Positions 1 through 8,313 of a stretch of DNA of 64,000 nt are shown one piece after another. Each line of letters opens with the position of its first letter. Within the stretch, counting starts at the first letter, position 1. The DNA lies in assembly GCF_016899725.1 (NCBI RefSeq), contig NZ_JACLYU010000001.1, positions 1-64,000 on the forward strand, written 5' to 3'. The notes beneath the pieces were generated by a model. It made no database searches. It was not told the origin of the DNA and worked only from the letters and a program-made list of their open reading frames with translations. The translations under genes and the position numbers were made by a program. Source of the DNA: Bifidobacterium pullorum subsp. saeculare. Its GTDB lineage: Bacteria > Actinomycetota > Actinomycetes > Actinomycetales > Bifidobacteriaceae.

Positions 1-121
1 ACCCACGCCCCTGGGCGAACAAGTCCGCGGCGCGCTCCCGCACCCCGCGGCCATACCCCGCCCGCAACCCACCAGACACAGGAAACCTCCCATCCCACGA
101 ACCACCTACTCCCCAATCCAA
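1..121 (-). CDS. possible N-terminus of a transposase-like HTH protein, runs off the left edge
   Basis: Read on the minus strand, an open frame enters from the left edge and reaches back to a possible TTG start at 121. The last visible residues (YGRGVRERAADLFAQGRG) resemble the opening helix of helix-turn-helix proteins that accompany IS3-type transposases. Only about 40 residues are visible, no ribosome site is convincing and the start is a guess. It could equally be chance coding in GC-rich DNA. The repeat arrays and gene remnant next to it make a mobile-element neighbourhood plausible. Confidence 0.3.
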   Translation of the reverse strand, partial: MDWGVGGSWDGRFPVSGGLRAGYGRGVRERAADLFAQGRG

Positions 122-145
122 GAAACGGGACGCAGTTCACTGCGG

Positions 146-241
146 CATCCCGGCCCATTGGGACGCCCCGGCCTCGGTATCTCGGCCCATTGGGGCGCCA
201 CGGCCGGGGTACCTCCGTTCGTTGGGGCGGATTATGCTTCC
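146..241. repeat. 32-bp-period tandem repeat array, inverted orientation (3 copies)
   Basis: Three copies of a 17-base core lie at 146-162, 178-194 and 210-226, exactly 32 bases apart. The cleanest copy is TATCTCGGCCCATTGGG. The 15-base segment after each core is only loosely conserved. The cores are the reverse complement of the array at 357-479, so the two arrays face each other. Confidence 0.7.
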
Positions 242-356
242 TGCGGAGGTCCATCCGCGCTCATTGAGTCCTCCGGCCACAGGCACCCCGGAACCCGGTC
301 CTTGGAATTCCGCCGTTCCGTGGACTTTCCCAGGTGGGATACCACGCCGGGGAGGA

Positions 357-479
357 CCCAACGAACCGAGATAGACCTCCGCAACGGCCCGAATCCGCCC
401 CAACGAACCGAGATACACCCCACCAGACGACCCAACGAACCAAGATATCCCGTCCACCACGCCCCAACGAGTGAAGATA
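357..479. repeat. 32-bp-period tandem repeat array, direct orientation (4 copies)
   Basis: Cores lie at 357-373, 399-415, 431-447 and 463-479 (periods 42, 32 and 32). The consensus is CCCAACGAACCGAGATA. The last copy decays to CCCAACGAGTGAAGATA, right where the deacetylase remnant begins. Together with the inverted array this gives seven copies within 335 bases. It is not a CRISPR: the spacers are short, partly conserved and irregular, and the two sets are inverted. Confidence 0.7.
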
Positions 480-484
480 TCAGC

Positions 485-709
485 TTCCGGGCGTTGTTTG
501 AGCGGCAAGTGCTTCAACATGCGTACGCGGGATCTATCGTGGACCTGCATGACGGGAACACATATGCGGCTGCCGCGCTTCCCGGCATTATTGCCGGCCT
601 CAAAACCTGTGGCTTCCGCCTGGTCATCGTGGACACACTGTTGGCAGACGACCTTCAGTCCGGCGCCGTGTTCTACGGGCTGGGCGGTGCCGCGGAGAGT
701 CGGCCATGA
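485..709 (+). pseudogene. C-terminal remnant of a polysaccharide deacetylase (NodB-like)
   Basis: The frame contains GSIVDLHDGNTYAAAALPGI, then a GLKTCGFRLVIVDTLL stretch. This is the pattern of the last NodB-domain strand and helix: LHDG, then LPxIIxGLxxxGFxxVTVDxLL. It ends at a TGA at 707-709. About 75 residues remain of a domain that normally covers around 200. The N-terminal catalytic Asp-Asp/His-His motifs are absent and no start or ribosome site precedes the homology. The upstream border coincides with the last repeat at 463-479, which suggests that the repeat array or a rearrangement replaced the 5' part. The remnant call rests on motif recognition by eye. Confidence 0.6.
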
Positions 710-757
710 TGGATGCGTCAGCGGCATGGGATACCCCAGATCTCAGTCCGCATGGCA

Positions 758-763
758 TAGAAT
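758..763 (+). promoter_or_regulatory. -10 box TAGAAT upstream of the 842 gene
   Basis: TAGAAT lies about 80 bases before the ATG at 842, between the deacetylase remnant and the gene. No clear -35 is visible. Confidence 0.35.
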
Positions 764-841
764 GAGAGGCAACACGGCGGCGTAGCCGGTCCCGCGATGA
801 TGCGGCGGCGGCGCGCCGTCCCGGTGCCGAAGGAGGTTGCC

Positions 842-1291
842 ATGAAGCGCACGATGTCGCTCATCGTCTCGGGGATCGGACTGTTGGTGCTGTTCGTGGC
901 GTTCGTGCTGTTCGCCAATCCCATCCAGGTGCCGGCGCTCGGCACCGTCAAGCTCACCGACATGCTCGCCATTGTCGGCGGGGTTCTGTTCATCGGTCCC
1001 ATCTGGCGTGACTCCGTCGCCCGCAAAAGCGCCGACGGCGCGCCCCATCGCTTCGTGTGGGCCACGCTGCCGCTCATCGGCGTCGTGGTGGTGTGCGTGG
1101 GCATCCTCATTCCGAACGCGGTTTCGGTGTTCGGCCTGTTCCCGCTCGCCGATCTGTTTTACCTGGCCGGATGCCTGATGATCCTACCGGTGTTCGCGTA
1201 CCCGCCGGCCTCGTTTCAGCGCGATGTGCTCGAGGATATGGTCGACGACCAGGTGGAGGAGACCGAGGCGCGTCATTCCGCCCGTCACTGA
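842..1291 (+). CDS. small four-helix integral membrane protein, unknown function
   Basis: The product is 149 residues. Four hydrophobic segments are visible at about residues 6-26, 38-56, 75-93 and 100-118, followed by an acidic and basic cytoplasmic tail rich in Asp, Glu and Arg. The ATG at 842 is preceded at a good distance by AGGAGGT (831-837). The alternative ATG at 797 has no such site. No enzymatic motif or transporter signature is recognised, and the protein is best called a conserved-looking hypothetical membrane protein. It stands alone between a gene remnant and a leaderless exonuclease gene. Confidence 0.75.
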   Translation: MKRTMSLIVSGIGLLVLFVAFVLFANPIQVPALGTVKLTDMLAIVGGVLFIGPIWRDSVARKSADGAPHRFVWATLPLIGVVVVCVGILIPNAVSVFGLFPLADLFYLAGCLMILPVFAYPPASFQRDVLEDMVDDQVEETEARHSARH

Positions 1292-1337
1292 GGGGACGAT
1301 TCGGCAGTAAAAAATTACCGCCGCTTGGTTCCGCCGG

Positions 1338-1343
1338 TACGAT
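1338..1343 (+). promoter_or_regulatory. leaderless promoter, -10 TACGAT
   Basis: TACGAT ends six bases before the ATG at 1350, so the transcript should start at or next to the start codon. No ribosome site is present. Confidence 0.6.
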
Positions 1344-1349
1344 GGCCCT

Positions 1350-2789
1350 ATGAGTGCAACGGCATGGCAGGAACAGGCGAAGGACGACATCACCACATGG
1401 GCGGTCGTGATGCCGGATGACGCCGACGGCGAACCCATCGACTGGGCGTGGGTGCGCGGCCTCGACCTGGCCGGTGGCATCGGCGCGGTGATGGAGTCGG
1501 CCGCGCCGTCCGCGGCCGGCGGCGACGGCGCGGTGGCCGCCGCGCGGGGACTCGATGCCCAGGGACTGCACGACGCGCTCAAAGCCGACTACGCCACCCG
1601 CGACCGGCTGGAGGCCGTCATCGCCCAATGCTCCGCCGCGTTCATGGGCGACTTCGACCGCGTGCTGCCCTCCTACCGGCTGCCCCGGGCCCTGGCGTAC
1701 GCGAACCGGCGCCTGTGCGATGAGATCCGGCTGCTGCTCCGTCTGGGCGAGGAGCGGCGGCTGTGGCGGGCCGAAACCGAACGGATCGGGCGCGAACGCG
1801 CCGTCGTGCTCCATCCCGTCGACGAAAGCGCCGAGTCGCCGGTGCCGCTTGACGACCTCGTGGACCGTTCCGCCGCCATCGCCCAGAGCCGGGCCGAACG
1901 CCGCGAACGCCGGCGTGGCGCCCGGCGCGGCAGCGATACGCTCATGGCCCGCGCCAGCCTCGCCGGCGTGAGCGCCCACGGCACGGATGCGGCGGAGAAA
2001 AACGGGCCGGGTCACGGGCCGGAGCGGGCCGGACGGCCCTATCCCAGCCCCGATTGGCGTGACGCCTACCTGCCCGGCCGCGGCATCGACGTCGTCATGG
2101 GCATCGACATCGAGACCACCGGCACCGATCCGGCCAGGGACAGCGTGCTCGACGCCGGTTTCGAATACATGGCGATGGCCTCGTCCAGACCAGCGGACGC
2201 GCCGGTCAACGCCATCTACCTGGAACCCGGCTACGAGGCCGGCGACGCCTACGGCCAGGCCCGCCTCTCCTTCGGTGTGACGCCGATGGCAGCGGCCGCC
2301 GGCAACCCGTTCATCACGCGGCTCACCGGCATCGACATCAGTCGCCGCGGCGACGGCTCCCTGCCGCTGTTCGACGAATGGCCGGCCGCGCAGCGCGGCC
2401 TGCTGGCGAGGCTCGTCGCCCAGCCGTACGTCGCGCACAACGCCACGTTCGAGCACAAGTTCCTCATGCTCAACGTGGCCGGCTACGCGGAGGCCTACCG
2501 CGCCGGCGAGATCACCATCGTGGACACGCTGCCGATGAGCCGCCAATGGGACCCGGGCTCCGCGCCGGACGACGCCCACCCCTACGGCGACAACACGCTC
2601 GACGCCTACGCCAAACGGCAGGGCGCCCTGCCGGCGGACGCCCATGAGCGCCACCTCGGCCTGGAGGACGCGCATATCATGCTCGTCGCGATGAAACATC
2701 ACCTCGCCGCGCTCAAGGCCGCTGGCCGCGGGCCGTGGGGCCCCGGCGGGCGCGCGGGCGAAGGCGGCAAACGCATCGGAAGGAGGTAA
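1350..2789 (+). CDS. DEDDh-family 3'-5' exonuclease (DNA polymerase III epsilon-like)
   Basis: The protein has 479 residues. The exonuclease fold is C-terminal, about 248-465. ExoI is GIDIETTG with D253 and E255. ExoII is HNATFEHKF at about 363-371. ExoIII is HLGLED with H435 and D440. These are the metal ligands of RNase T/DnaQ-type nucleases. The first 240 residues carry no recognised domain: they are Ala- and Arg-rich with a basic segment near 180-195 (RAERRERRRGARR) that could bind nucleic acid. No polymerase or helicase domain is fused. The start is fixed by a leaderless -10 box. It converges tail to tail with the WYL gene, seven bases apart. The substrate (repair, RNA processing or proofreading) cannot be told from sequence. 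Confidence 0.8.
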   Translation: MSATAWQEQAKDDITTWAVVMPDDADGEPIDWAWVRGLDLAGGIGAVMESAAPSAAGGDGAVAAARGLDAQGLHDALKADYATRDRLEAVIAQCSAAFMGDFDRVLPSYRLPRALAYANRRLCDEIRLLLRLGEERRLWRAETERIGRERAVVLHPVDESAESPVPLDDLVDRSAAIAQSRAERRERRRGARRGSDTLMARASLAGVSAHGTDAAEKNGPGHGPERAGRPYPSPDWRDAYLPGRGIDVVMGIDIETTGTDPARDSVLDAGFEYMAMASSRPADAPVNAIYLEPGYEAGDAYGQARLSFGVTPMAAAAGNPFITRLTGIDISRRGDGSLPLFDEWPAAQRGLLARLVAQPYVAHNATFEHKFLMLNVAGYAEAYRAGEITIVDTLPMSRQWDPGSAPDDAHPYGDNTLDAYAKRQGALPADAHERHLGLEDAHIMLVAMKHHLAALKAAGRGPWGPGGRAGEGGKRIGRR

Positions 2790-2796
2790 CCGCGGC

Positions 2797-3888
2797 TTAC
2801 CGGTACATGCCGAGCAGCTGGGTGCCGGCGTCGCGCAGCCGCGCCTTGAACGAATCGGGGGCGATGATGGCCAGCTGCTTGTTCCACGAGTACTGCAGCG
2901 CCCACCAGAACGCGGCCAGCTCCGGGGCATCGACCGCCACCTGGTAGACGGGCTGCGGGCGGCCCTGAGCATCGGGGCGCCGCTCGGAGGTCATGCGCAC
3001 CGTGGGAGCGTCGAACCATTCGAAGACGTTGTCGAGCATGCGCTTGCCGGTCACCGCCATCTCGATGCGCTCCGTGGGGCCCAGCTGCGCGTAGGGGCGG
3101 TGGCGCATGAGCTCCACCGCGTCGAAGTCCGCGCGCGGAGCCACCTCGGGCACCATCGTGCCGTCGTGCAGGTCGAGGTCGGTGATGCGCTCCACCACGA
3201 ACAGACGCATCCGCCCGGTATCCTCGCCGTGCAGATGGCCGATCAGGTAGTAGCGTCCGTTCTTGTACACCATCTGGAAAGGATCGAACGCATAACGGCG
3301 CAGCCGCCCGTCATCGTCCGCGCGCGGCGTCAGGTCGCCGTGCTCGTCATAGTCGCAGTAGTGGAAGGTGACCGCGAACCCCTCCTCGATCGCGCGGTTG
3401 AGGTCGTCCACGGTGACGAGGAACTGCCGGTTGATGTGCCGGTGGCTGCCCACATGCTCCAGATGCGAGATGCCCTTGCCGGCCGCGCCGGCCAAGTCCT
3501 GGAGCTTGCCGACCAGCTTGCCGAGCGCCTCCGGGTCGAGACGTGCCAGCGTCAGACTGTCCGCCAGCAGACGCATCTCGGCGGGGGAGAGGAAGGAATC
3601 CAAGTACCAGCCGGGCTGCTTGTCCGGCATGTCGAGGCCCTCGAGCGCCTCCGCGGTGAGCTGGTCGACCACCCGGCCCAGCGGCTTCGCCTCGCGCAGG
3701 GCGGCCAGCTGGTTGCGCACGGTTTTCTCGGTGGGCACCGCCTTCGGGTCGTCGGGATGGCGGCGCCGCAGCTCGACGAGGATCTGCCGCACCGTCATCC
3801 CATGCCCGAAGTACGTGCCGTGCCACAGCACGTCGAGAATCTCCAGGCCGGCGTTGGGCGCGTAGCGTTTCCGTGTGCTCGCAGTCAT
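2797..3888 (-). CDS. WYL-domain transcriptional regulator
   Basis: The product is 363 residues. An N-terminal winged-helix-like segment (about 12-65, with TVRQILVELRR and TVRNQLAALRE helices) would bind DNA. The WYL domain follows (about 165-260), marked by FHYCDY, then YAFDPFQMVYKNGRYYLIG and RLFVVERITDL. A WCX-like C-terminal extension completes the protein. WYL regulators sense nucleic-acid or nucleotide ligands and often control DNA-damage or defence genes. No defence genes lie beside this one; its convergent partner is the exonuclease. The ATG at 3888 sits six bases after a -10 box and has no ribosome site. Confidence 0.85.
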   Translation of the reverse strand: MTASTRKRYAPNAGLEILDVLWHGTYFGHGMTVRQILVELRRRHPDDPKAVPTEKTVRNQLAALREAKPLGRVVDQLTAEALEGLDMPDKQPGWYLDSFLSPAEMRLLADSLTLARLDPEALGKLVGKLQDLAGAAGKGISHLEHVGSHRHINRQFLVTVDDLNRAIEEGFAVTFHYCDYDEHGDLTPRADDDGRLRRYAFDPFQMVYKNGRYYLIGHLHGEDTGRMRLFVVERITDLDLHDGTMVPEVAPRADFDAVELMRHRPYAQLGPTERIEMAVTGKRMLDNVFEWFDAPTVRMTSERRPDAQGRPQPVYQVAVDAPELAAFWWALQYSWNKQLAIIAPDSFKARLRDAGTQLLGMYR

Positions 3889-3894
3889 GGAAAA

Positions 3895-3900
3895 ATTTTA
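3895..3900 (-). promoter_or_regulatory. leaderless promoter, -10 TAAAAT
   Basis: Read on the minus strand, TAAAAT lies six bases before the ATG of the WYL regulator (3888). Confidence 0.6.
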
Positions 3901-3918
3901 CTACGCCGGCCGGGCCAC

Positions 3919-4968
3919 TCACTCGAAGGGGTAGACCAGGCCCCACTTCGCGCGGATGGAGTCCATGAGCTCCATGATGCGCAGCGAGTCGGCGTGCGGC
4001 ATCGCGTCGCACTCGCGCTTCCCGTCCAGGATCGCGTTCGCGGTGGCGGCCACCTCATACTCGTAGCCGGTGAGCTGGGCCGGCACCTCCACGCGCCGCG
4101 TGCGCGTATGGTCGGCGTCGTACACATCCACCCACTGGACGTTGTTGATGTTCTCGCACACCAGGTAGCCGTCCGTGCCCCAGATGTAGCCGCCGCGGTC
4201 CGCGGCCACCACCATCGAGCTCTGCGCGGTGGCCATGAGGCCATCGTCATAGAACAGCGTCATCGAGTTCTGCGCGTCCACGCCGGTCGGCCGCCACGGC
4301 GTCATCGAGGTCTCCACGCGCTCCAACGTGCGGCCGGAGCCCACCGCCATGTCGATGAAGTTGAGCGGATAGACACCCACGTCGAGCAACGCGCCGCCGG
4401 CCAGCGCCGGATCGGTCATGCGCGGCTTGCCGGATACCGGGTAGCACAGGTTCGCGTCCACGGCCTTGACCTCGCCGATCTCGCCCGAGGCGATGAGCCC
4501 GTCGATGATGCCGCGCGACGGCATGTAACGCGTCCAGATAGCCTCGGTGCACAGCATGCCGGTCTCCTCGGCCACCGCCAGCATTTCGCGCGCCTGGGCG
4601 GCATTCGCGGTCAGCGACTTCTCCACCAGCACGTTCTTGCCCGCGCGCATGCACAGGATGGCCTGCTCGGCGTGCAGGTTGTGCGGCGTGGCGATGTACA
4701 CCAGATCCACATCCGGATCGGCCACCAGCTCCTCGTAGGAGCCGTACGACGTGGCGAAGCCATACTGCTCGGCGAACGCGGCCGCGCGCTCGCCGTCGCG
4801 CGCCGCCACTGCGTACGGGGCCACCAGATTCCCGTACTCCGGCGAGGCCGCCATCCTGACCAGCGTCTCGGCCATCGCATGCGCGATGCGTCCAGCGCCC
4901 AGGATCGCCACATTCACCTTGAGTCCCTGCGCCTCGGCCTCGGCTCGTCTGCCATTCAACCGGCTCAT
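3919..4968 (-). CDS. Gfo/Idh/MocA-family NAD(P)-dependent oxidoreductase
   Basis: The product is 349 residues from the ATG at 4968. It has an N-terminal Rossmann nucleotide-binding motif (AILGAGRIAHAMAETL) and the family signature VEKSLTANAAQAREM, the counterpart of the EKP motif with its catalytic lysine. It also has YIATPHNLHAEQ and a C-terminal alpha/beta substrate domain containing GGALLDVGVYPLNF. Such enzymes oxidise or reduce sugar, inositol or diol carbons with NAD(P). The substrate is not predictable here. The start was chosen because AAGGAGGAG lies just upstream on the minus strand. The longer frame to 5046 lacks homology. Confidence 0.85.
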   Translation of the reverse strand: MSRLNGRRAEAEAQGLKVNVAILGAGRIAHAMAETLVRMAASPEYGNLVAPYAVAARDGERAAAFAEQYGFATSYGSYEELVADPDVDLVYIATPHNLHAEQAILCMRAGKNVLVEKSLTANAAQAREMLAVAEETGMLCTEAIWTRYMPSRGIIDGLIASGEIGEVKAVDANLCYPVSGKPRMTDPALAGGALLDVGVYPLNFIDMAVGSGRTLERVETSMTPWRPTGVDAQNSMTLFYDDGLMATAQSSMVVAADRGGYIWGTDGYLVCENINNVQWVDVYDADHTRTRRVEVPAQLTGYEYEVAATANAILDGKRECDAMPHADSLRIMELMDSIRAKWGLVYPFE

Positions 4969-5059
4969 CCGCTCCTCCTTGAAATCTTGGCCCGGGGCGC
5001 GCCCCGTCGGCGTGTCCACGGACGGGCCTGGATATCCATCAGCCACCCATCGTACTGCC

Positions 5060-5065
5060 TAGGAT
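5060..5065 (+). promoter_or_regulatory. leaderless promoter, -10 TAGGAT
   Basis: TAGGAT ends seven bases before the ATG at 5073. This makes 5073 the better start and leaves the ATG at 5064 inside the promoter. Confidence 0.6.
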
Positions 5066-5072
5066 GGGAGGC

Positions 5073-6251
5073 ATGGGATGCGAACTGTCGAAGCGCGCCC
5101 GTGAGGCGCAGCCCTTCCGTGCGATGGTATTCGGGGAGAAGGCCGACCGCATGATCGCGGCCGGCATCCCCGTGGTCAAGCTCAGCCTGGGGGAGCCGGA
5201 CTTCGGCGCGCCGCCCGCCGTGCGCCAGGCGATGCGCGACCAGTACGACGGCCGGGCGCTGCCCTACACCGCCGCCCTCGGCCTGCCCGAGCTGCGCCAG
5301 GCCATCGCCGGGTTCTACCGGGAGCGCCACGGCGTGGACCTCGACTGGCGCCGCGTCATCATCACCGCCGGCGGTTCGGCTGCGCTGCTGCTCGCCACGG
5401 CGCTGACCGTCGACCCCGGCGACGGCGTCATCATCGCCGACCCCTCCTACCCGTGCAACCGCGAGTTGGTGCGCAGCTTCGGCGGCGAGGTCATCTCCGT
5501 GCCCACCGACGCCACCAGCCGTTTCCACCTCACCCCGGAACTGGTCGAACGGCACTGGTCCGGCCACGTCGCCGCCGTGATGATCACCTCGCCCTCCAAC
5601 CCCACCGGCACCACGATCCCCTACGACGCGCTCGCCGGCGTGTGCGCGCTGGCACGCGGACGCGGCGCCTGGCGCATCGTGGACGAGACCTACCTCGACC
5701 TGGCGGATCGCGAGGCGGACGGCTCGGCCGTGCGCTCCGTGCTCACCTGCGACCCCGACGCCATCGTGTGCGGCAGTTTCTCCAAGTTCTTCGGCATGAC
5801 CGGCTGGCGGCTCGGCTGGGCCGTCGTGCCCGAGGCGACGCTTGAGGCCGTGGACAACCTGGCCACCAACTACTTCCTGTGCGCGCACACGCCCACCCAG
5901 CACGCCGCGCTCGCCTGCTTCACGCCGGAGAGCCTCGCCGAATGCGAACGCCGCCGCCAGGAGCTTCTGGCGCGCCGGCGCATCACGCTCGACGGGCTGG
6001 CGCGCATCGGTCTGCCGGTGGAAGTGGAACCCAATGGCGCGTTCTACGCCTACTGCTCCGTGGAACGCACCGGCCTGGACGCGTGGACGTTCTGCGAGCG
6101 CGCGCTCGACGAGGCACATGTGGCGCTCACGCCCGGCCGTGACTTTGGCCCCGCCACCGCCGACACGCATGTGCGTCTCTCCTACGCCGCCTCGCGCGAG
6201 GCGCTCGCCGAGGGTCTCGACCGGCTCGGCCGCTTCGTCACCGCCCTGTGA
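5073..6251 (+). CDS. class I/II PLP-dependent aminotransferase
   Basis: The product is 392 residues. Visible fold-type I landmarks are LSLGEPDFGAPP near the N-terminus (substrate-arm glycines), YTAALGLPELRQAI, SPSNPTGTTIP with the conserved Asn that contacts PLP, and DETYLDL. SFSKFFGMTGWRLGW carries the Schiff-base lysine (K238), and HVRLSYA carries the C-terminal Arg that binds the substrate carboxylate. The pattern is closest to aspartate/aromatic aminotransferases, but the amino-acid donor is not certain. It is divergently arranged with the oxidoreductase and followed after 24 bases by vsr, each with its own leaderless promoter. Confidence 0.88.
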   Translation: MGCELSKRAREAQPFRAMVFGEKADRMIAAGIPVVKLSLGEPDFGAPPAVRQAMRDQYDGRALPYTAALGLPELRQAIAGFYRERHGVDLDWRRVIITAGGSAALLLATALTVDPGDGVIIADPSYPCNRELVRSFGGEVISVPTDATSRFHLTPELVERHWSGHVAAVMITSPSNPTGTTIPYDALAGVCALARGRGAWRIVDETYLDLADREADGSAVRSVLTCDPDAIVCGSFSKFFGMTGWRLGWAVVPEATLEAVDNLATNYFLCAHTPTQHAALACFTPESLAECERRRQELLARRRITLDGLARIGLPVEVEPNGAFYAYCSVERTGLDAWTFCERALDEAHVALTPGRDFGPATADTHVRLSYAASREALAEGLDRLGRFVTAL

Positions 6252-6262
6252 GCCGGCCTGGG

Positions 6263-6268
6263 TAGGAT
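6263..6268 (+). promoter_or_regulatory. leaderless promoter, -10 TAGGAT
   Basis: The box is identical to that at 5060 and also ends seven bases before the start codon, here GTG at 6276. Confidence 0.55.
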
Positions 6269-6275
6269 GGGCGCC

Positions 6276-6755
6276 GTGACGGCACGGCGGAAGTCGGGGG
6301 AGGACCCTGGGCAGCGGTATGAGCGTGGGACGCGCTCGTACATCATGTCGCGCATCCGCGGCAAGGACACCTCGATCGAGGTGATGGCCCGCTCCTACCT
6401 GTTCCGGCGCGGGCTGCGCTTCCGCAAGAATGACCGCCGCTATCCGGGCCATCCGGACATCGTGCTGCCGAAGCACCATGCGATGGTGTTCATCAACGGC
6501 TGCTTCTGGCACTGGCATGAGGGCTGCCCGCACGCCCGACTCCCCAAGTCCAACGTGGAGTTCTGGACCGCCAAACTGCTGCGCAACCGCGAGCGCGACG
6601 CCCGCCAGCACGCCGAGCTCGAGGCCGCCGGATGGCGCGTCATCACTGTGTGGGAGTGCGAGCTGGGGCGCAAGGCCGACCGCGAGGCCAGACTGGACCG
6701 CCTATACCACCAGATTGTCGGCGAGGACGAGGCGGTTGAAGACGACGGCGCGTGA
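6276..6755 (+). CDS. vsr: very short patch repair endonuclease Vsr
   Basis: The product is 159 residues. It carries the Vsr hallmarks RSYIMSRIRGKDTSIE, RRYPGHPDIVLPK with the catalytic Asp, FINGCFWHWHEGCPHA with zinc-site Cys and His residues, NVEFWTAKLLRNRERD, and GWRVITVWECEL. Vsr nicks 5' of the T in T:G mismatches left by deamination of 5-methylcytosine. It normally sits next to a C5-cytosine methyltransferase; none is visible within 6 kb on the left or anywhere to the right. It is therefore either a solitary repair gene or a remnant of a lost restriction-modification locus. The GTG start is chosen from the leaderless promoter; an upstream ATG at 6267 overlaps the -10 box. Confidence 0.92.
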   Translation: MTARRKSGEDPGQRYERGTRSYIMSRIRGKDTSIEVMARSYLFRRGLRFRKNDRRYPGHPDIVLPKHHAMVFINGCFWHWHEGCPHARLPKSNVEFWTAKLLRNRERDARQHAELEAAGWRVITVWECELGRKADREARLDRLYHQIVGEDEAVEDDGA

Positions 6756-6762
6756 GCGTACA

Positions 6763-6889
6763 TACGGCGAACCGTACTCTTGCGGCGCGTAAGAGTACGG
6801 TTCGCCGCACTGATACGAAGGCCATGCGGCAAACCGTACGCTTGCGGCCAGTCAGCGTACGGTTTGCCGTATGCGTGTGATGCCGGCGC
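6763..6889. repeat. mosaic palindromic element (BIME/REP-like), two hairpins
   Basis: Hairpin 1 pairs 6763-6781 with 6791-6809; the arm is TACGGCGAACCGTACTCTT and the only mismatch is at its outer end. Hairpin 2 pairs 6825-6842 with 6854-6871; the arm is TGCGGCAAACCGTACGCT. The linker (6809-6829) and right flank (6869-6889) reappear, inverted, at 34945-34968 and 34755-34775. The unit lies just downstream of vsr, with no gene inside. Confidence 0.75.
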
Positions 6890-6979
6890 GGCGGTGGCGG
6901 GGCGTGACGTTCAGCATCCGTTCAGGTGGCGCGCATGATTCCCCATCGTTCGTCCCAGAGAGGAACGAGACGGTCCGCC

Positions 6980-6985
6980 TACGAT
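6980..6985 (+). promoter_or_regulatory. -10 box TACGAT of the HdeD-like gene
   Basis: TACGAT would start transcription near 6992 and give a short leader of about 14 bases that contains AAGGAGGT. Confidence 0.45.
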
Positions 6986-7005
6986 GTGGCCTCAAGGAGG
7001 TCATC

Positions 7006-8313
7006 ATGACTGATTCCAACGAACATGGCATGCGCCCCGGCACCGATCCGCAGGGCGGCGACGACGCGTCCCGGCAGGCCGCGCCGCAGCCAGACGGACC
7101 GCAGGCCGATTCGCAGCAGCAGCCCCAGCCCACTGCGCAGCCCCAGCCCACTGCGCAGCCCCAAGGGCCGCAGCAGCCCCAGACCAATCCGCAGCCGGCT
7201 CCCGAATACGGCGCGTATGCGCCCGGTTATGCGCCGGGTCAGCCGTACTACGGCCAGCCCTACGCCCAGCCGGGCGTCGGCCAACCCTACGGCGGCCAGG
7301 GAACGAATGGTTACGCCCAGCCCGGCTATCCGCCGTACGGCCAGCAGGGGCCCTCCGGCTGGAACGGCCAGGGCAGCCAGCCCTACGCCAACCCCTACGG
7401 GCCCGGCCAGGGCGGCTATGGGCAGACGGGACAAGGCCAGCAGTCGTACGGTCAACAGCCGTACGGCCAGCCCTACGGCCAGCAGCAGTACGGCCAGCAG
7501 TCCTATGGTCAGCAGCCCTACGGCCAGCCGTACTACGGGCAGCCGGGATACGGCGCCTATGGCGCGGGCCCGCAGAGCGGCCGGACCGGAGCCGGTCCCG
7601 AGCCCGACCATCCGACCGACCAAGCGGGCGGATGGTGGGGGCAGGCCGAGTTCAGCCCCTTCAAGCTCATCGAGGAGAAGCTTTCGCACCGCGCGGTGAC
7701 CACCGTGCGTGTCATCTACGGCGTCATCGGCGTGGCCGCGCTGGTCATCGGCGCCTGTCTGTTCATCTTCCCGTTCAAGACGCTGGCGGTGCTGGCGCTC
7801 GCACTGGGCATCTATTTCATCATCTCCGGCGCGGTGCGCGTGGTCACCGCCTTCGCCGAGCCGAACCTGCCCGGCGGCTGGCGTGTGCTCGACGTCATCG
7901 TCGGCATCCTGCTGGCGATGGGCGGCTTGTTCGTCGTCAAGAACTGGACGGTGAGCGGCACCACGCTGGCGCTGCTGCTCACGCTGTTCGTCGGCTTCGG
8001 ATGGATCGTCGAGGGCGTGATGTCACTGGTCGAATCGTGGAAGCTGCCGCATTCCGGATGGGCCATCGCCTACGCAATCATCTCGATCATCGCCGGCGCC
8101 GTCGTGCTGTTCTCCCCGACCACCGCCACTGTGTGGCTCGTCGTATTCGGCGCGTTGGCGATGGTGGTGATGGGCGTGACGTCCATCGTGCGCGCCTTCA
8201 CCTTCGGCAGCCATACGGGCGGCCAGCCGGGCGGGAACGGCCAGACGGGTGTGAACGGTCCGTCCGCCACGGCCGGCCAGCCGGGTGCCGGCGGCGCTCA
8301 GAGCGCGCGGTAG
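7006..8313 (+). CDS. HdeD/DUF308-like membrane protein with Pro/Gln/Tyr-rich N-terminus
   Basis: The product is 435 residues. Residues 1-210 are low complexity, with repeats of the form YGQP, YGQQ and [13 protein letters not shown], probably disordered and cytoplasmic. Residues about 225-400 hold six hydrophobic helices in three pairs (for example [20 protein letters not shown] and [18 protein letters not shown]), the arrangement of HdeD/DUF308 proteins. The tail is Gly- and Gln-rich. HdeD in enterobacteria is linked to acid resistance, but most homologues have no proven role. The ATG at 7006 follows AAGGAGGTCATC. The 3' end overlaps the convergent gene by 16 bases. Confidence 0.8.
   Translation: MTDSNEHGMRPGTDPQGGDDASRQAAPQPDGPQADSQQQPQPTAQPQPTAQPQGPQQPQTNPQPAPEYGAYAPGYAPGQPYYGQPYAQPGVGQPYGGQGTNGYAQPGYPPYGQQGPSGWNGQGSQPYANPYGPGQGGYGQTGQGQQSYGQQPYGQPYGQQQYGQQSYGQQPYGQPYYGQPGYGAYGAGPQSGRTGAGPEPDHPTDQAGGWWGQAEFSPFKLIEEKLSHRAVTTVRVIYGVIGVAALVIGACLFIFPFKTLAVLALALGIYFIISGAVRVVTAFAEPNLPGGWRVLDVIVGILLAMGGLFVVKNWTVSGTTLALLLTLFVGFGWIVEGVMSLVESWKLPHSGWAIAYAIISIIAGAVVLFSPTTATVWLVVFGALAMVVMGVTSIVRAFTFGSHTGGQPGGNGQTGVNGPSATAGQPGAGGAQSAR

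Noticed and set aside
146..479. Repeat arrays considered as a CRISPR
   Set aside because: Core copies occur in both orientations, the 15-base spacers are too short and partly conserved, spacing is irregular in one array, and no cas gene is present.
1107..2972. 621-residue minus-strand frame opposite the DEDDh exonuclease
   Set aside because: It covers the catalytic exonuclease motifs on the other strand and has no homology of its own.
3100..5154. 684-residue plus-strand frame opposite the WYL and oxidoreductase genes
   Set aside because: Both minus-strand genes have strong family motifs and proper starts; this frame has neither.
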